NCBI GenBank assembly: GCA_021813175.1
Contig: JAKALJ010000008.1
Span: forward strand, 1-26,757
Length of the DNA: 26,757 nucleotides
Reading direction: 5' to 3'
DNA from: a bacterium
GTDB taxonomy: Bacteria > Patescibacteriota > Minisyncoccia > Phycocordibacterales > UBA9973
Position numbers and translations under genes: made by a program
Notes under the pieces: model-generated
The model's database searches: none
What the model saw: the letters and a program-made list of their open reading frames with translations, nothing else
What the model was told of the DNA's origin: nothing
Shown: one piece after another, positions 7,456 to 15,119 of the stretch
Numbering within the stretch: position 1 is the stretch's first letter
Layout of the letters: the number at the start of each line of letters is the position of its first letter

Positions 7456-10062
7456 ATGAGTTTAAGCATAACCAAAAGAGATGGGACCAGGGTTTCCTTT
7501 AATGCCGATCGCATCAATAAATCAATTGAGAGAGCTTGTTACGGGCTTTCCGATCCGATCAGCAAGGTGATTCAGATCGCCACCGAAACCAAACTCACTT
7601 TGTACGACGGAATTACCACCGAGGAATTGGATATGGCCACCATAAACGCGGCCCTGCAGAATACTCAGTATGACCTGGAGTTTGACAAGATTGCCACCCG
7701 TTTGCTGCTCAAAACTATTTACAAGAAAGTCATCGGCGATTACGACCCGGATGGAGAAGCGGGCAATATTTCCCGCGAAGCGTTCGCTAAACTGCACGCC
7801 GAGTATTTTAAAGTATATGTGGAGAAAGCGGTAAAAGGAGGATATTTGGACAAGCGTTTTCTTAGTCTCTTTGACCTGGAAGAACTTGCCCGTGTTTTGG
7901 ACCCGGAGCGAGATGAGCTTTACAAATTCTCCGGCCTTTCCACCATGCAGGACCGCTATCTCTTGAAAGACGAGCGGCAGTGGCCTATGGAAACTCCCCA
8001 ATATTTCTGGATGCGGGTGTCCATGGGTATGTCCTTAAAAGAAAAAAATCCTACCGAGTGGGCAAAAAAATTCTATGGCAAAATGTCTAAACTGGAATAT
8101 CTCTCCGCCGGTTCCACTAACATCGGGGCTGGCTCTCCCCACCCCCGGCTTTCCAATTGTTTCCTTTTGGAAATGGAAGACAATATGGAACATATCGGCA
8201 AAACTGTTTCGGATGTGCTTCTCCTCTCTAAAGCCACCGGAGGGATCGGGCTCTCCGTCACTAAATTGCGGGCGGAAGGTTCGCTTCTGCGTTCCAACAA
8301 TACCGTTTCTTCCGGACCTATTCCTTTTATGCACATTATTGATTCGGCGGTGCGGGCGGTGCAGAGGGGCGGCAAGAAAAAAGGGGCCTTGTGCTTCTAT
8401 ATGGAAAACTGGCACCTGAACTTCAAAGATTTTCTGGACTTAAAGCAGAACAACGGGGACGACTATCGCCGCGCCCGCACCGCTGACACGGCCGTGTTCA
8501 TCTCGGATGAATTTATGCGGAGAGTTCTCTTGGGAGAGGACTGGTATCTCTTTGACCCGAAAGAAGTGGGCGACTTGAACGAGCTCTATGGCCGGGCTTT
8601 CTCCAAGCGCTACAATGAATATGTGCAGATGGCCAAGGAAGGAAAGCTGAAAATGCATTCGGTAATGCCCGCCCGCGAACAGTATAAAAACATCCTGGTA
8701 TCCTTGGAAACCACTTCCCACCCCTGGCTCACCTGGAAAGACGCCATAAACGTCCGGGCCTTAAATAATAATACTGGCACTATCCACTGTTCCAATCTAT
8801 GCACCGAAGTTACCTTGCCCACCGACAGCGAAAACGCGGGGGTATGCAATCTGGTTTCTATAAATCTCCCCAAACATTTGGTGAACGGCCAAATCGATTG
8901 GCACCGCTTGGAAGAGTCTGCCCGCCTTTCCATCCGCCAGCTTGATAATTTGGTGGATATAAACGAACTGCCCATTCCTGAAGCCCGCCGAGCGGATTCG
9001 GAAAATCGGGCGGTAGGTCTCGGATTGATGGGCTTTTCGGATACCATAGAACAATTGGGATATTCTTATGAAGATCAAGAGACGTACGATTTTGCCGATC
9101 AGGTTTTTGAATTCATCTCATATATGGCCATAGACGAGAGCGCCAATCTGGCCAAAGAGCGCGGGTCCTATAAAAATTTCAAAGGTTCCGAATGGTCCCG
9201 GGGAAACGTTCCGTTCGACACCTTGGAGAAGCTGGAGAAGGAACGCGGCCGGGAGCTGGCGGTGAAAAAAGAATCTGCCGAACTCTTGCCCGCTCTGGAT
9301 TGGCAATCTCTCCGGGAGAAAGTAAAGAAAGGCATGCGCAACGCCACCGTTTTGGCTGTTGCCCCGAACGCAAATATCGGCCTGGTAGCCGGCACTTCTC
9401 CGGGCATTGATCCGCGCTTCGCTCAGATGTTTTCCCGGAACAAGATTTCCGGAAAATATCTGGAAATAAATCCGAATCTGGTGCAGGCCTTGAAAAAAGA
9501 AAACTTGTGGGAAAAATGCCGGGAAAAAATTCTGGAACATCACGGGGACATCGCGGACATTTCAGAGATACCGGACAGCATCAAGAAAATTTACAAAACC
9601 TCTTTTTCCGTCTCTCCTTACGCCTACGTGGAAGTGGCCGCCCGGGCCCAGAAGTGGGTGGACATGGGAATCTCCCGGAATATGTATCTGGACATCCGAG
9701 ATATTGACGAAATTATGAATATATACACCACCGCTTGGGATAAGGGAGTAAAGACCACTTATTATCTGCACATGAAGCCCCGGCACACGGCGGAACAATC
9801 CACCATCAAAGTGAACAAGCGCGAGGCCTTGGGCAAGCGCGGCTTTGCTGTCTTAAAGGACAAGGCGGCCGGAGAAGTGAGTAAAAAAGAGCCGGAGACG
9901 GAAATTCTTTCTTCCATGCAAGTGGAAGAACCCGTTTTACAAACCGTTTCTCCATCCAGTTCGGCTGAATTTTTAAATGAAAAAGAAGAGAAGCTGGAAA
10001 GAGTGGCCAATACCTGTCCGGTGGACCCTCAAGAGCGGCTTTTGTGCGATAGCTGCCAATAG
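7456..10062 (+). CDS. nrdA: Ribonucleoside-diphosphate reductase, class I alpha subunit
   Basis: 868 residues; reduces ribonucleoside diphosphates to deoxy forms with the radical delivered by NrdB. An N-terminal ATP-cone (about residues 1-95, ITKRDGTRVSF) provides allosteric overall-activity control. All catalytic elements are readable: the redox pair Cys235 (SNCFLLEM) and Cys464 (GVCNLVSINL); Asn447, Cys449 and Glu451 in CSNLCTEV; the radical-transfer tyrosines Tyr769-Tyr770 in TTYYLHMKPR; and the C-terminal shuttle pair Cys864/Cys867 in LLCDSCQ. Length is normal for a long NrdA with one ATP cone. The ATG is supported by the leaderless-type promoter 8 nt upstream. nrdB follows after 61 nt, so the two probably form one operon. 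Confidence 0.97.
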   Translation: MSLSITKRDGTRVSFNADRINKSIERACYGLSDPISKVIQIATETKLTLYDGITTEELDMATINAALQNTQYDLEFDKIATRLLLKTIYKKVIGDYDPDGEAGNISREAFAKLHAEYFKVYVEKAVKGGYLDKRFLSLFDLEELARVLDPERDELYKFSGLSTMQDRYLLKDERQWPMETPQYFWMRVSMGMSLKEKNPTEWAKKFYGKMSKLEYLSAGSTNIGAGSPHPRLSNCFLLEMEDNMEHIGKTVSDVLLLSKATGGIGLSVTKLRAEGSLLRSNNTVSSGPIPFMHIIDSAVRAVQRGGKKKGALCFYMENWHLNFKDFLDLKQNNGDDYRRARTADTAVFISDEFMRRVLLGEDWYLFDPKEVGDLNELYGRAFSKRYNEYVQMAKEGKLKMHSVMPAREQYKNILVSLETTSHPWLTWKDAINVRALNNNTGTIHCSNLCTEVTLPTDSENAGVCNLVSINLPKHLVNGQIDWHRLEESARLSIRQLDNLVDINELPIPEARRADSENRAVGLGLMGFSDTIEQLGYSYEDQETYDFADQVFEFISYMAIDESANLAKERGSYKNFKGSEWSRGNVPFDTLEKLEKERGRELAVKKESAELLPALDWQSLREKVKKGMRNATVLAVAPNANIGLVAGTSPGIDPRFAQMFSRNKISGKYLEINPNLVQALKKENLWEKCREKILEHHGDIADISEIPDSIKKIYKTSFSVSPYAYVEVAARAQKWVDMGISRNMYLDIRDIDEIMNIYTTAWDKGVKTTYYLHMKPRHTAEQSTIKVNKREALGKRGFAVLKDKAAGEVSKKEPETEILSSMQVEEPVLQTVSPSSSAEFLNEKEEKLERVANTCPVDPQERLLCDSCQ

Positions 10063-10123
10063 CCGCCTGCTTCATTCCTGAAATTGTTAAAAAATTACAA
10101 GCTTAATTAAAACATCATAAAAT

Positions 10124-11146
10124 ATGCTACTAGGAAAAGCTTCACCTGAGGATATGAATCTTCATCCCATGAATTACAAATGGGCTTATGACCTGTACAA
10201 CCAAGCGGTGCGCAACACCTGGTTTCCGCACGAGATTGCCCTGGGAGAAGACTTGGCTGACTGGCGGAAGATGACCGAAGACGAAAAGCACGCGGTGGAG
10301 TTCCTGATGGCTTTTTTTAATCCGGCCGAGCTTATCGTGAACCGCTCTCTGGCTTTGGGCGTATATCCTTATCTCAAATCTCCGGAATGCCATTTGTATC
10401 TGGCCAAGCAGATGTTTGAAGAAGCGAATCATTGTGTCTCTTTTGAATATGTGCTCGAAACTTTTCCCTTGGACCGCGACCATATCTATAACGTGCATCT
10501 GGAAACGGATTCTATGGTGAAAAAAGAAGACTTCATCAAGAAATACCTGATCCGTATGACCGAAGAAACCCTGAACATTGAAACTCCCGAAGGTAAAAAG
10601 GATTTCGTGCGCAATCTGGTGGCTACCAATTTGGTGATGGAAGGCATCTGGTTTTATTCGGGCTTTATGGTGGCCCTTTCTTTCCGCCAACGCAACCAGC
10701 TGCGGAATCTGGGTTCCATGATCAACTGGGTTCTGCGAGATGAATCTTTGCACCTTAAATTCGGCATCAATCTGATTCACACCGCCCTTGAAGAGAATCC
10801 GGAGCTTCTGACCGAAGAGTTCGCCGAAGAAATCCGAAATATCGTGATTGAGGGAGTGAATTTAGAAACAGCTTACAATAAAGACCTTTTTCCGAACGGG
10901 ATTCTAGGGCTGAACGCGGAATATGTAAACCAATATGTGCAATATGTGGCGGACCGGCGGCTGGAAGAACTCGGGCTTTCGGCCCACTTTAAGGCCACTA
11001 ATCCGGCCAAGTGGATGTCTGCCGCCACCGATGTTTTTGAACTGGTGAATTTCTTTGAAGCCCAAAACACCTCCTACGAAGTGGACGCCCGCGGGAGCAG
11101 GAAGGCTAGTGATACTCCTGAATCTTCCCGGCCAGACGTTCAATAG
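10124..11146 (+). CDS. nrdB: Ribonucleotide reductase beta subunit, class Ic (Phe for radical Tyr)
   Basis: 340 residues of the ferritin-like R2 family. The six metal ligands are readable as Glu69 (FFNPAEL), Glu100 and His103 (FEEANHCVSFEY), Glu173 (VMEGIWFYSGF), and Glu207 and His210 (RDESLHL). Two features differ from classical NrdB: the first ligand is Glu, not Asp, and the residue four after the first His, normally the radical Tyr, is Phe107. This is the known signature of the Chlamydia trachomatis-type class Ic subunit, which stores the oxidising equivalent in a Mn(IV)/Fe(III) cluster. The C-terminal tail after about residue 320 is poorly conserved and should dock to NrdA. The 3' end overlaps the convergent transglutaminase-like gene by 41 nt. 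The cofactor assignment is inference from sequence. Confidence 0.95.
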   Translation: MLLGKASPEDMNLHPMNYKWAYDLYNQAVRNTWFPHEIALGEDLADWRKMTEDEKHAVEFLMAFFNPAELIVNRSLALGVYPYLKSPECHLYLAKQMFEEANHCVSFEYVLETFPLDRDHIYNVHLETDSMVKKEDFIKKYLIRMTEETLNIETPEGKKDFVRNLVATNLVMEGIWFYSGFMVALSFRQRNQLRNLGSMINWVLRDESLHLKFGINLIHTALEENPELLTEEFAEEIRNIVIEGVNLETAYNKDLFPNGILGLNAEYVNQYVQYVADRRLEELGLSAHFKATNPAKWMSAATDVFELVNFFEAQNTSYEVDARGSRKASDTPESSRPDVQ

Positions 11147-11705
11147 GATCTGCTGAGCGCAACTCGATCTTCGTCGGCAACGCGGCATAATGTCTTATTT
11201 TGTCCAGTTTCCGATCTATATTCCACAAGTCTTTTTCGCTGTATATCCAATCTTTTCCAAAACTTTCGAGATTAAGCGGACGCGAATATTGCCGCAGATT
11301 CTTTTTGCCGTCGTCAGTGAAGTATTCGTGAAAATAGGACATCGCCAATTCCCGTATATTTTTGTATACCGGATCGCGGTAGCGCAGCACTGAATGGTTC
11401 GTCTTGGAAAGAGCGCCCCACCGCCCTCTCGTTTTAAAAGGCGCCACCACATGGTCAAAATCATTCTTGGCGGTTTTTAAATGCAGAAGAAGCGGCGGAA
11501 AGCCGTGCAAGGAAAGAATGTACGCGCCGAGCAGAGCCCCTTCCAGACAGTGCCCCTTTCTTTCCCGCAGAGTGCGAATCGGAGATTTTACCGTCTCCCC
11601 TTTCTCTTCAAAATTAAATCTAATGGTATTCAAAAAATCCTGCGTTTTGGCGGGAGTGTCTAAACTTTTTAACAGAGCCGTTTCTTTCTTGGTAAATTCA
11701 GGCAT
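11106..11705 (-). CDS. Transglutaminase-like superfamily protein, function unknown
   Basis: 199 residues, soluble. A conserved-looking block carries a plausible Cys-His catalytic pair: Cys53 in RKGHCLEGALLGAY and His85 in FDHVVAPF, followed by SKTNHSVLRY (Asn103/His104). The order, with a small residue and helix after Cys and a polar-His-Val strand later, fits the transglutaminase/papain-like fold seen in many uncharacterised bacterial proteins. No signal peptide or membrane segment is visible, so it probably acts in the cytoplasm. Its last 41 nt overlap the end of nrdB on the opposite strand. A weak TAAATT box ends 6 nt before the ATG. Role could be peptidase, amidase or structural. Confidence 0.7.
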   Translation of the reverse strand: MPEFTKKETALLKSLDTPAKTQDFLNTIRFNFEEKGETVKSPIRTLRERKGHCLEGALLGAYILSLHGFPPLLLHLKTAKNDFDHVVAPFKTRGRWGALSKTNHSVLRYRDPVYKNIRELAMSYFHEYFTDDGKKNLRQYSRPLNLESFGKDWIYSEKDLWNIDRKLDKIRHYAALPTKIELRSADPIERLAGKIQEYH

Positions 11706-11771
11706 AAGCTTAATTTACTCTGCTTTGTTTAATTTATCACACTACATTTTAAAAATAAAAAAGGGGCTTTC

Positions 11772-12323
11772 TTATACCCGTGCTCTTTTGCTGTAGAAAT
11801 GTACTGTCAGGAGAAGGACAATCAGAGAGAAAAAGGCGGTCAGAGAGAGCATGGGGATGGAAATGTATCCGCCGAATTCGGAAACCAGGCGCTGATAGCA
11901 AGAAATGCCGGAAGCGTCGCAGGGAGCGTTGCCAGGATTGCCGAAATAATACACGAAGTTCTGATAGACGGATATAACGAAGCCGACTAAAAGAAGCGGC
12001 AAGGCGTAATTTATTACTTTTCTGTCTTTCCTCCATAGAGCCACGCCGAAAAGAAACGGGAGCGGAAACAAAAATACGCGCTGATACCAGCATAGGGCGC
12101 AAGGCAAGAAGCCAACCACTTCCGAATACACCAAGGAAAAAACGGCGGTAAATAGAGAGAAGAGGAACCCGATGAGAAGAAAACGCCGGTCTATGAAGTC
12201 CAAGAAGCGATTTTGGGGCGGGCCAAAAAACAGCAAGAGTAAGGCGAGGGCCGAGATCGCCTGCAGAAATATGGCTCCGGTTCCCAGAGTAATGTTCAGA
12301 TTATGTATAACAGAATAACTCAT
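11772..12323 (-). CDS. dsbB: DsbB/BdbC-family disulfide bond formation protein
   Basis: 183 residues, about five hydrophobic helices (roughly 14-33, 47-68, 82-97, 105-125 and 154-175), one more than the usual four because of an N-terminal helix. It carries the membrane-embedded active site Cys75-Ala-Leu-Cys78 followed by WYQR, and the external loop pair Cys135 and Cys142 (APCDASGISC). DsbB/BdbC reoxidises a thioredoxin-like thiol oxidase and passes electrons to quinone. The anchored thioredoxin-like gene ends 9 nt upstream on the same strand, so the two are very probably cotranscribed and work as a pair. Family call is secure; whether a quinone is available in this organism is unknown. Confidence 0.9.
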   Translation of the reverse strand: MSYSVIHNLNITLGTGAIFLQAISALALLLLFFGPPQNRFLDFIDRRFLLIGFLFSLFTAVFSLVYSEVVGFLPCALCWYQRVFLFPLPFLFGVALWRKDRKVINYALPLLLVGFVISVYQNFVYYFGNPGNAPCDASGISCYQRLVSEFGGYISIPMLSLTAFFSLIVLLLTVHFYSKRARV

Positions 12324-12332
12324 GAGTAGGGT

Positions 12333-12800
12333 CTATCTTGCCGGAGAAGCGGGAGAGGACGAGCTTCCGGCTGGAGATCCGGCTTGGCCTCCGGGCGAAC
12401 TCGGCAGAGGGCAAGAAGTTTTCTCTGAGAGATTAGCAAGCGGCTGCACCCCGATGAGAACAGACCCATCTTTAAATTCCCAAGTGGGATATCTGCTTAT
12501 ATTCTTTTCCCGGCATACCGCGGTCTGGCCTTGAGCATTCGGGTTGGAACACTCTATATATGGCAGATACTTTTCGGCAGAACCGAACTCTTTCTTTTGG
12601 GCCTGGCAGTTCTCGCACCAGAAAGCGCCGTAGAATTTAGCTCCGGAATTGGCGATACACTTGGCGAAATCGTCATAATATCCGGCGGCTGGCGGAGTGC
12701 CACCCGAGGATTTAGTAAGCGCCACTGCAACCGTGCCGAGGATGAGAATAATCACCACCCCCAGAAAAATTTTCACTTGTGAACTCATTTCTTTTTTCAT
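12333..12800 (-). CDS. Membrane-anchored thioredoxin-like protein (VKOR-C-terminal-domain type)
   Basis: 155 residues: N-terminal helix at about 9-29, then a thioredoxin-like domain resembling the one fused to bacterial VKOR proteins. Visible are Cys48, the active site WCENC (Cys62/Cys65) in KFYGAFWCENCQ, Cys84, Cys96, and the cis-Pro strand RYPTWEF (Pro105). A further Cys130 precedes a Ser/Pro/Gly-rich tail that is probably disordered. It would face outside and oxidise secreted proteins, with DsbB as recycling partner; its stop lies 9 nt before the dsbB start. The ATG at 12800 is chosen because a TATTAT box ends 6 nt upstream; ATG at 12788 is the alternative. Confidence 0.85.
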   Translation of the reverse strand: MKKEMSSQVKIFLGVVIILILGTVAVALTKSSGGTPPAAGYYDDFAKCIANSGAKFYGAFWCENCQAQKKEFGSAEKYLPYIECSNPNAQGQTAVCREKNISRYPTWEFKDGSVLIGVQPLANLSEKTSCPLPSSPGGQAGSPAGSSSSPASPAR

Positions 12801-12806
12801 ATTGCC

Positions 12807-12836
12807 ATAATACTAAATTAGGCCTTAAGATGGCAA
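12807..12836 (-). promoter_or_regulatory. Promoter of the thioredoxin-dsbB operon, leaderless
   Basis: Minus strand: TTGCCA (12831-12836), an 18-nt spacer and TATTAT (12807-12812), ending 6 nt before the ATG at 12800. Confidence 0.55.
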
Positions 12837-12873
12837 GAACGGAAAGCAGAGAGCAGAAAATTCGACTATTTCT

Positions 12874-13503
12874 TTACTCTCGCCCCCTTATTCGGTTAAG
12901 TATCCGGAAAGAATATCTGGTGCTCTTCCCCCATAGATTGAAAACGATAGCCAGGGTAAAAAGAATCAGAGCCAGGTCGTTGTTTAGGAAGGAAAGCAAA
13001 ATAGCCAGAAAGGCCGCCACCACCGGAAAGAGAATGTGCATGTAAGCGTGTTTGTTTTCCGCTTCGGTAAAAGGGGTGTTCTCAATAAAAGGCGACTTTA
13101 CCGCGTAGCGCCGCATCATATACAAAGAAAGGCCGATCAGAATAATATTCAGGGCGAAAAAGATTATGGCCGTCTGGGAATATGAATATCTGCCAAGCAA
13201 GCTGGAAGAGAAAGGCACCAAGGCCACAAAGAAAAAGAAAACTGCGTTTAGATTGGAAAAATGAGTGTCAATATTTTTGGCCAGAATGGAAGCCACAAAA
13301 TGGTGCGAACGCCAGTAAGTGAAGAGCAGAAAGAAACTCAAAAGATAGCTTAAGAATACCGGAGAAAGGGTTAGGAGCGCCTGAAAAAGATCTCGGTTGG
13401 AGAGAATAATGCCGTAGTCCGGCACTCGGATTTCAAACACCAAGATAGTCATCACAATGGCGAATATGCCGTCTGCCAGCTGGTCCAGTCGCGCTTGCTT
13501 CAT
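12874..13503 (-). CDS. TMEM175/DUF1211-family potassium channel protein
   Basis: 209 residues with about six hydrophobic helices. The first helix carries the TMEM175 family signature in the form RLDQLADGIFAIVMTILVFE (residues 5-24), where the canonical motif is FSDxxxA-like. Prokaryotic TMEM175 proteins form tetrameric, leak-like K+ channels in the cytoplasmic membrane that lack the usual selectivity filter. Length and helix count are normal for the bacterial single-repeat form. It starts at the ATG at 13503, 6 nt after a perfect TATAAT. The gene stands alone between the thioredoxin-dsbB operon and element D. Channel activity is inferred from family. Confidence 0.85.
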   Translation of the reverse strand: MKQARLDQLADGIFAIVMTILVFEIRVPDYGIILSNRDLFQALLTLSPVFLSYLLSFFLLFTYWRSHHFVASILAKNIDTHFSNLNAVFFFFVALVPFSSSLLGRYSYSQTAIIFFALNIILIGLSLYMMRRYAVKSPFIENTPFTEAENKHAYMHILFPVVAAFLAILLSFLNNDLALILFTLAIVFNLWGKSTRYSFRILNRIRGRE

Positions 13504-13509
13504 ACATGA

Positions 13510-13538
13510 ATTATAGCAACAAGTGAGAAAGAATACAA
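13510..13538 (-). promoter_or_regulatory. TMEM175 gene promoter, leaderless
   Basis: Minus strand: TTGTAT (13533-13538), a 17-nt spacer, TGC then a perfect TATAAT (13510-13515; extended -10), ending 6 nt before the ATG at 13503. Confidence 0.6.
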
Positions 13539-13607
13539 AGTCGCAGAGGGGAAGAGAAACATTCTTTACTGATTCGCCGAGAATTATATCTGCCCTCCAG
13601 CTTTTTT

Positions 13608-13732
13608 GGAGGAAGAGAAACTTCTTGAGCGGGGTGTCTCGTAGGCTGACGAGCCGAGAGGCAGCGCTCCGCTATCCGCCAACTGGCGGAAGCGGAGACA
13701 GCGACCCCGCGAAAGAATGTTTCTCTTCCTCC
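13608..13732. repeat. Palindromic element D: shared core in reverse orientation, hairpin replaced
   Basis: Arms 13608-13621 and 13719-13732 are perfect 14-bp inverted repeats that continue with interrupted pairing into GCGGGGT. The core (13630-13705, minus strand) matches elements B and C at both ends (GTCGCTGTCT and GAGACACCCCG) and in the H2 region. H1 is replaced by a longer, unrelated hairpin (CTCCGCT/AGCGGAG plus CCGCCA/TGGCGG). In H2 one C-G pair of B and C is a T-A pair here, a compensatory change. The left arm end also forms an alternative hairpin with upstream sequence (13594-13599 with 13607-13612, T-rich loop). It lies in the 259-nt spacer between two minus-strand genes. Confidence 0.8.
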
Positions 13733-13762
13733 AATGCTTCTTGCTTGTCTGTTTTTCTATAT

Positions 13763-14986
13763 TTACTGATACTGGATGTAAATCGGGATGGGCCGGAGCT
13801 TTAGGATTTCTTCCGGAGTGATGAGAATACTGCCGGGCTTTTGGGTGTCTTCTTTGAAAAACAGCTTGAAGCCCGTAAACTGCACCGGCTGGCTGGCAAT
13901 AAATTCTTTATAGGTGGCAATTTTGTTCGCTTTCCGCCCCCAGCCGTCCATGTTCATCACGATTTCCACCTGCGGTAAAGGTTTTATCTGCCGATAGTTT
14001 GTAACCATATTCTCCGTGAAGCGGTGCACCACCAGGATCTTCGGAACCAGCTGATTTTTTTTCACAATCTCGGCCAAAAACTCGGCGGCGTAGTTTATAT
14101 CCGCCGCGTCAAAGGTTCCTATTTTTTTTCCGGGAGAAGCGCCGTCTTTCATTGAAAACTCCGGGTCTATGCCCAGATTCACCTCCGGCATTCGCAGATA
14201 TTTCTTCAGGCGCGGAAGCTCCGCCGGCAGATCGCTCTTCCCGACCTGCAAGTCCAGAAAAACTATTCCATTGATTTTCTTGGCCATGCCGAGCACTTTC
14301 TCTATCTGGCTATCCGGCATGCGGGCGATATAATTGCCGTCCTTGCCGGGCAAATCTTGAGCGGTAACGGCAATATAGTGCAGAGCCGGAACTACCGGAG
14401 TGGACAGGTCGGCCGTTTCCCACTCCTTCACTTTTTCTTCCAGCATGGAAAGCATTTGGTCCTCCGGATATTTTCCGAGCACTCCCATATCCCGCGAATA
14501 CAAATTGCCGTAAAAAGCCACTACCCGTTTGAAGGGTAAAATTGCTCCGCCTTCAGGATACGGAGCGGCGGGAGGCCAGAGTCGGATTGCGGCCGGTAGG
14601 GGTTCGTCAGCTATCTTTTCTTCCCTAAAAACTGGTTTGCCGTCTTTCATAAGTGGCTGTCCGTCCGTTCCTTTTTCCGCCACCTTAATTATTTTGTATT
14701 TGATCTCTTCCGGAGGATCGTTGGCCAACGCCTGCATCTTTGCGTCATAGGCCTTTTTGTCGAGCGGCGGGGGCAAGGGTTTTCGCGGTATCTCCGTGCT
14801 TTTAGCCAAAATACTTTCCCCGGAAACAAAACCGGATTGCCGATATTGCCGCTCTACCAGTCTTAAGTATTCCGGGAACCAGGACACCAGAGCGAAAACC
14901 GCGGACAAAAAAATTGCCCAAAACCAAAAACGGGCGCTTGGAAGGGCGCGTTTCTCTTTCTGAATCGAGTTTTCTTCTTTTGACAT
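13763..14986 (-). CDS. Membrane-anchored extracytoplasmic protein of unknown function
   Basis: 407 residues from the ATG at 14986. A basic N-terminus and one hydrophobic helix (about residues 19-36) anchor a large external domain. The first part is Pro/Lys-rich and linker-like (about 50-145). From about 155 a conserved-looking domain begins with FYGNLYSRDMGVLGKY and continues with PALHYIAVTA, GIVFLDLQVGKSDLP, VNLGIDPEFSM, ILVVHRFTENMV and VEIVMNMDGWG. Alternating strands and helices with acidic residues at strand ends suggest a TIM-barrel, glycosidase-like fold, as in actinobacterial putative lipoproteins with a similar pattern, but I cannot name an activity. The longer frame to 15157 is rejected: it runs through the hairpins at 15008-15060 and the end of dinB. 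Confidence 0.75.
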   Translation of the reverse strand: MSKEENSIQKEKRALPSARFWFWAIFLSAVFALVSWFPEYLRLVERQYRQSGFVSGESILAKSTEIPRKPLPPPLDKKAYDAKMQALANDPPEEIKYKIIKVAEKGTDGQPLMKDGKPVFREEKIADEPLPAAIRLWPPAAPYPEGGAILPFKRVVAFYGNLYSRDMGVLGKYPEDQMLSMLEEKVKEWETADLSTPVVPALHYIAVTAQDLPGKDGNYIARMPDSQIEKVLGMAKKINGIVFLDLQVGKSDLPAELPRLKKYLRMPEVNLGIDPEFSMKDGASPGKKIGTFDAADINYAAEFLAEIVKKNQLVPKILVVHRFTENMVTNYRQIKPLPQVEIVMNMDGWGRKANKIATYKEFIASQPVQFTGFKLFFKEDTQKPGSILITPEEILKLRPIPIYIQYQ

Positions 14987-14997
14987 TATATGCAAGA

Positions 14998-15006
14998 AGT
15001 ATAACA
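14998..15006 (-). promoter_or_regulatory. Extended -10 promoter of the unknown membrane-anchored protein
   Basis: Minus strand TGT-TATACT (14998-15006), ending 11 nt before the ATG at 14986, so the leader would be about 4 nt. The box and its left flank (TTTGTTATACTT) are the same as at the deoxyhypusine-synthase-like gene. Confidence 0.45.
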
Positions 15007-15022
15007 AACCAGGGTCCTGGTA

Positions 15023-15060
15023 GGAAGCCTTGCCCCGATGAATATCGGGGCAAGGTTTCC
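15023..15060. repeat. Perfect stem-loop downstream of dinB
   Basis: 12-bp perfect stem 15028-15039 with 15044-15055, loop of 4 nt, extended past one mismatch by GGAA/TTCC (15023-15026, 15057-15060). It has no T-run on either side, so it is not a textbook intrinsic terminator. An adjacent 14-nt palindrome (ACCAGG-GT-CCTGGT, 15008-15021) lies between it and the next promoter. Together they occupy most of the 133-nt dinB spacer. Confidence 0.7.
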
Positions 15061-15119
15061 ATTCGGCTTCTGGCATTATTGCACCATATATTTTAGAAAA
15101 AGAAGAAGGGCCTCCCTTT

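Noticed and set aside
7386..7517. 44-codon N-terminal extension of the nucleotidyltransferase
   Set aside because: It lies within nrdA and across both divergent promoters; the family domain begins right after the ATG at 7385.
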